This document shows positions 61,654 to 64,000 of a stretch of DNA of 64,000 bases, piece by piece. Position 1 is the stretch's first letter. Each line of letters begins with the position of its first letter. Under the pieces are notes generated by a model. It made no database searches. It was not told the DNA's origin and saw nothing but the letters and a program-made list of their open reading frames with translations. Origin of the DNA: Rubrolithibacter danxiaensis (GTDB taxonomy: Bacteria; Bacteroidota; Bacteroidia; Sphingobacteriales; Sphingobacteriaceae); NCBI RefSeq assembly GCF_047272945.1, contig NZ_JBKOPS010000009.1, positions 62,001-126,000 of the forward strand, read 5' to 3'. Both the position numbers and the translations under genes were made by a program.

Positions 61654-62358
61654 CTATCCAAATGTATGCTGCAGTATTAAGTTTGGATCAGGACAATTTT
61701 GTAGATACTTGTTTTTTTCTGAAAGACGGCAAACCCCGGGATAGTCGCCTTCAGTATCGTTCAGGTCAAAAATTAACTGGTAATGCAGGTGAGGCGGCCA
61801 GTTTCCGTTTTCGTTAGCGTTACCTAATTCGGCAAAAGCAGTTCCGGTGCTTATTATCTTTCCTTTTATTAACCCTGCCAGACTTTTCAGGCTTAAATGT
61901 CCGAATAAGGAAAATAAAGTAATATCTTTTAAATTATGTTCCAGAATGATAGTTGCCCCATAATTTCCAGTACCTTCATTATTTTTAAAACTGTGTACCT
62001 TTCCTTCCAGTGGGGAATAAATGCAGGTGTGCGCCGGCGCCCAGATATCTACTCCCAAATGCAGCTGTCGCGGCTCTTCACCTTCATTGAATAATGCCCG
62101 CTGATTGTAAAGCGTTCTAAGTTCATTATATCCTCCCAGCCCGAATTTTGCATTCTGCTGACGCAGTTTATCTTCGATCCATTTACTAAATGTGCCGGTA
62201 TCGGCAATTGTATCAGCAGTAAGAGTTTTATTGTTTGAAGTAAAATCAAAAGCAAGAAACTTATCTTTCTCAGGATTAAAATCAACAATTTTACCAATCA
62301 GGTGCTTATTCGCCCTTAGATATTCTTTCAAGCCTGAAAGACGACGCTCTGCATTCAT
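61654..62358 (-). CDS. M23 family peptidase
   Basis: A 234-aa LytM/M23 metallopeptidase-like protein. Zinc ligands are visible in HLGVDIWAP (HxxxD, about residues 121-129) and PPHLHYQ (HxH, about 199-205). M23 enzymes cut peptidoglycan cross-links, but this one has no signal peptide or membrane segment, so export or target is unclear. Next to rbfA and followed by the TonB-C protein on the same strand; 8 nt separate it from rbfA. Confidence 0.82.
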   Translation of the reverse strand: MNAERRLSGLKEYLRANKHLIGKIVDFNPEKDKFLAFDFTSNNKTLTADTIADTGTFSKWIEDKLRQQNAKFGLGGYNELRTLYNQRALFNEGEEPRQLHLGVDIWAPAHTCIYSPLEGKVHSFKNNEGTGNYGATIILEHNLKDITLFSLFGHLSLKSLAGLIKGKIISTGTAFAELGNANENGNWPPHLHYQLIFDLNDTEGDYPGVCRLSEKNKYLQNCPDPNLILQHTFG

Positions 62359-62366
62359 CCTTTTTA

Positions 62367-62741
62367 TTATTCTTCCGGATCTTCCTGCCTTGGTTCCTTG
62401 CTTATCTTATCGAATATTTTATCCATCCGCTCTACATACTCATTGGTGTCATCCACAAAAAATTCCAGATGCGGAATTATTCTTACCTGATCTTTAATCC
62501 TGTTACCCAGTTTATATCTTATTTCGCTTGCATGGGCTTTAATAGTATTCAGTGCAAGGCCGGTATTCTGATTGTTAAAAAAGCTTAAAAACACACGTGC
62601 AATTGCCAGGTCAGGCGTAACACGTACTTTTGTTATTGTTACCAGCGTATTGGGCAGGAAATTCATTCCTTCCCTTTGAAATATTTCTGCCAGATCTTTT
62701 TGTATTACTCCTGCAAATTTTTGTTGCCGTTTGCTTTCCAT
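62367..62741 (-). CDS. rbfA: 30S ribosome-binding factor RbfA
   Basis: A 124-aa KH-fold protein acting late in 16S rRNA maturation. It starts with SKRQQKFAGVIQKDLAEIFQ and has the VTITKVRVTPDLAIARVFLS core (about residues 33-52) and RYKLGNRIKDQVRIIPHLEF (about 77-96). Length normal. It lies 53 nt after hflX on the same strand. Confidence 0.93.
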   Translation of the reverse strand: MESKRQQKFAGVIQKDLAEIFQREGMNFLPNTLVTITKVRVTPDLAIARVFLSFFNNQNTGLALNTIKAHASEIRYKLGNRIKDQVRIIPHLEFFVDDTNEYVERMDKIFDKISKEPRQEDPEE

Positions 62742-62794
62742 AATGGAGGATTTAGTGATAGTTAATTTTTTTAGGTAAAACCTAATACATTTAT

Positions 62795-63979
62795 TTAATA
62801 TAACAACTTATCGTAAGGATAGCGCTTTGTATGAATATCCTTCACTTTATCATATAATAAGGCCCTGAACTCATCAATGTTTTCCTTATTTAATGCAGAT
62901 ATAAAAATAGCAGGACTATTATGTTTACTCATCCAGCTGCGTTTAAAGTCTTCGAGTGTTAATGACACATGTTCTTCTTCCTGCTGGTGTTCGGGCACAT
63001 ACGCATCAATTTTATTAAACACAGTAATTACTTGTTTATCTACCGCTCCCAGATCTTTTAAAGTTTCATTTACCGTACGAATCTGATCTTCAAAATTTGG
63101 ATGCGAAATATCAACAACATGAATAAGAATATCGGCTTCCCGAACTTCATCCAGTGTTGATTTGAAGCATTCTACCAGGTGATGGGGAAGTTTACGGATA
63201 AAACCAACCGTATCTGAAAGCAAAAAAGGAAGATTTTCAATAACAACTTTCCGTACAGTGGTATCCAGCGTAGCAAAAAGTTTATTTTCTGCAAATACTT
63301 CAGATTTTGAAATCATGTTCATGATAGTAGATTTACCAACATTTGTGTATCCTACCAAAGCAACCCTAACTAATTGAACCCGATTTTTTCGCTGCGTTTC
63401 ATTCTGGCGGTCTATCTGCTTGAGTTTCTCCTTCAGAAGGGATATTTTATTGAGGATCAGCCTTCTGTCACTTTCAATCTGCGTTTCACCCGGTCCACGC
63501 ATTCCGATACCTCCCTTTTGACGTTCAAGGTGAGTCCATAATCGCGTTAAACGTGGCAAAAGGTACTGAAGCTGAGCCAGCTCAACCTGCGTTTTAGCCT
63601 GAGCTGTTTGGGCCCTGCGGGCAAAAATATCAAGTATCAGGTTACTTCTGTCTAATATCTTTACCTGCAGCTCCCGCTCTATATTTCTTAACTGTGACGG
63701 TGTAAGCTCATCATCAAAAACAACAATATCTATTTCTTCTGCTTTTACAAAAGCATTTATTTCTTCCAGCTTACCGGTACCTACAAAGGTAGCCCGCTCC
63801 GGTCGAAGCATCTTCTGAGTAAATGACTTAACAGTTTCGCCGCCTGCCGTTTCTACTAAAAATTGCAGTTCTTCCAGGTATTCACGTTCCTGTTCTTCTG
63901 TTTCGTTAGGTGTAATAATTCCTACAAGAACCGCTTTTTCAGGTTTTACTGCCGTATCGTAATATTTCTCTCTGGCCAT
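62795..63979 (-). CDS. hflX: Ribosome-associated GTPase HflX
   Basis: A 394-aa GTPase that splits stalled 70S ribosomes. The N-terminal HflX domain (about 1-180, including FVGTGKLEE and GIGMRGPGETQIE) is followed by the G domain with Walker A GYTNVGKST (about 210-218), DTVGFIRKLPHHLVECFKS (about 255) and NKID (about 322). Length normal. The start at 63979 is 21 nt from the window end, so its promoter is not seen. Confidence 0.95.
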   Translation of the reverse strand: MAREKYYDTAVKPEKAVLVGIITPNETEEQEREYLEELQFLVETAGGETVKSFTQKMLRPERATFVGTGKLEEINAFVKAEEIDIVVFDDELTPSQLRNIERELQVKILDRSNLILDIFARRAQTAQAKTQVELAQLQYLLPRLTRLWTHLERQKGGIGMRGPGETQIESDRRLILNKISLLKEKLKQIDRQNETQRKNRVQLVRVALVGYTNVGKSTIMNMISKSEVFAENKLFATLDTTVRKVVIENLPFLLSDTVGFIRKLPHHLVECFKSTLDEVREADILIHVVDISHPNFEDQIRTVNETLKDLGAVDKQVITVFNKIDAYVPEHQQEEEHVSLTLEDFKRSWMSKHNSPAIFISALNKENIDEFRALLYDKVKDIHTKRYPYDKLLY

Positions 63980-64000
63980 TTATTTTTAACAAAAAGTTTA

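Noticed and set aside
1..64000. tRNA, rRNA, CRISPR arrays and insertion sequences
   Set aside because: The intergenic gaps were read on both strands and none showed cloverleaf sequences, direct repeat-spacer arrays, or terminal inverted repeats flanking a transposase. A dedicated tRNA search was not possible here.

Overview
The window is a chromosomal segment of a Bacteroidota bacterium, most likely in or near Sphingobacteriaceae (Pedobacter-like). Several things point there. The base composition is AT-rich. Shine-Dalgarno sequences are largely absent, while the Bacteroidota promoter box TAnnTTTG (sometimes with TTG 20-24 bp upstream) recurs before genes. DUF4270 and DUF3857 proteins and a TonB-dependent receptor with a carboxypeptidase-regulatory-like N-terminal domain are present. 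CarB lacks its allosteric domain, and the order panD-panC / starch-synthase-like / DUF4270 / glmS is Bacteroidota-like. I see no transposase, integrase, CRISPR array, rRNA or tRNA gene. This is mostly core housekeeping DNA.

Layout. 1-2.3 kb: Xaa-Pro aminopeptidase and a MeaB GTPase, convergent and overlapping. 2.5-10.1 kb: surface-polysaccharide block with three GT2 and one GT9 glycosyltransferases, a methyltransferase, an MsbA-type ABC exporter and UDP-galactopyranose mutase. 10.2-15 kb: rimP-nusA-infB on the minus strand. 15.1-21.8 kb: holin-like membrane protein, M1 peptidase, TlpA-like lipoprotein, acyl-CoA dehydrogenase, heptose-phosphate adenylyltransferase, panD and panC. 21.9-27.9 kb: starch-synthase-like N-domain protein, DUF4270 lipoprotein, glmS, oxyR and sodA. 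27.9-30.8 kb: tadA, csaA, an rRNA methyltransferase and terC. 30.9-34.5 kb: ECF sigma / anti-sigma / beta-solenoid envelope-protein operon, a NadR-like kinase and a small lipoprotein. 34.8-45.7 kb: carB, radA, RNase G, a 29-codon ribosomal-type protein missed by ordinary ORF calling, a TPR protein, HU, mutY, ssb and aspS.

45.8-53.2 kb is the most interesting part. A strong promoter and a TPP riboswitch precede a co-directional run of a TonB receptor, a PnuC-family transporter (best read as the thiamine transporter PnuT), an acyl-CoA-dehydrogenase-fold flavoprotein, a PafA-type phosphatase, a ThiE/TenI-like protein and a divergent thiamine pyrophosphokinase. Together they look like a thiamine (or thiamine-phosphate) capture and salvage operon. 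The flavoprotein is the unexplained member.

53.2-64 kb: an M28 peptidase, two tandem DUF3857/transglutaminase-like proteins (one with the catalytic residues replaced), a small membrane protein, a clan-A glycoside hydrolase with an SDR, a periplasmic TonB-C-domain protein, an M23 peptidase, rbfA and hflX.

Convergent gene pairs are usually separated by hairpins that can terminate both strands. One terminator, for pepP, lies inside the coding sequence of the opposing gene. Several start codons sit in or next to hairpins (glmS, the 58.4-kb DUF3857 gene) or directly after a promoter box (panD, csaA), suggesting leaderless or structure-controlled translation. All functional statements rest on motif reading by eye; no database search was run.
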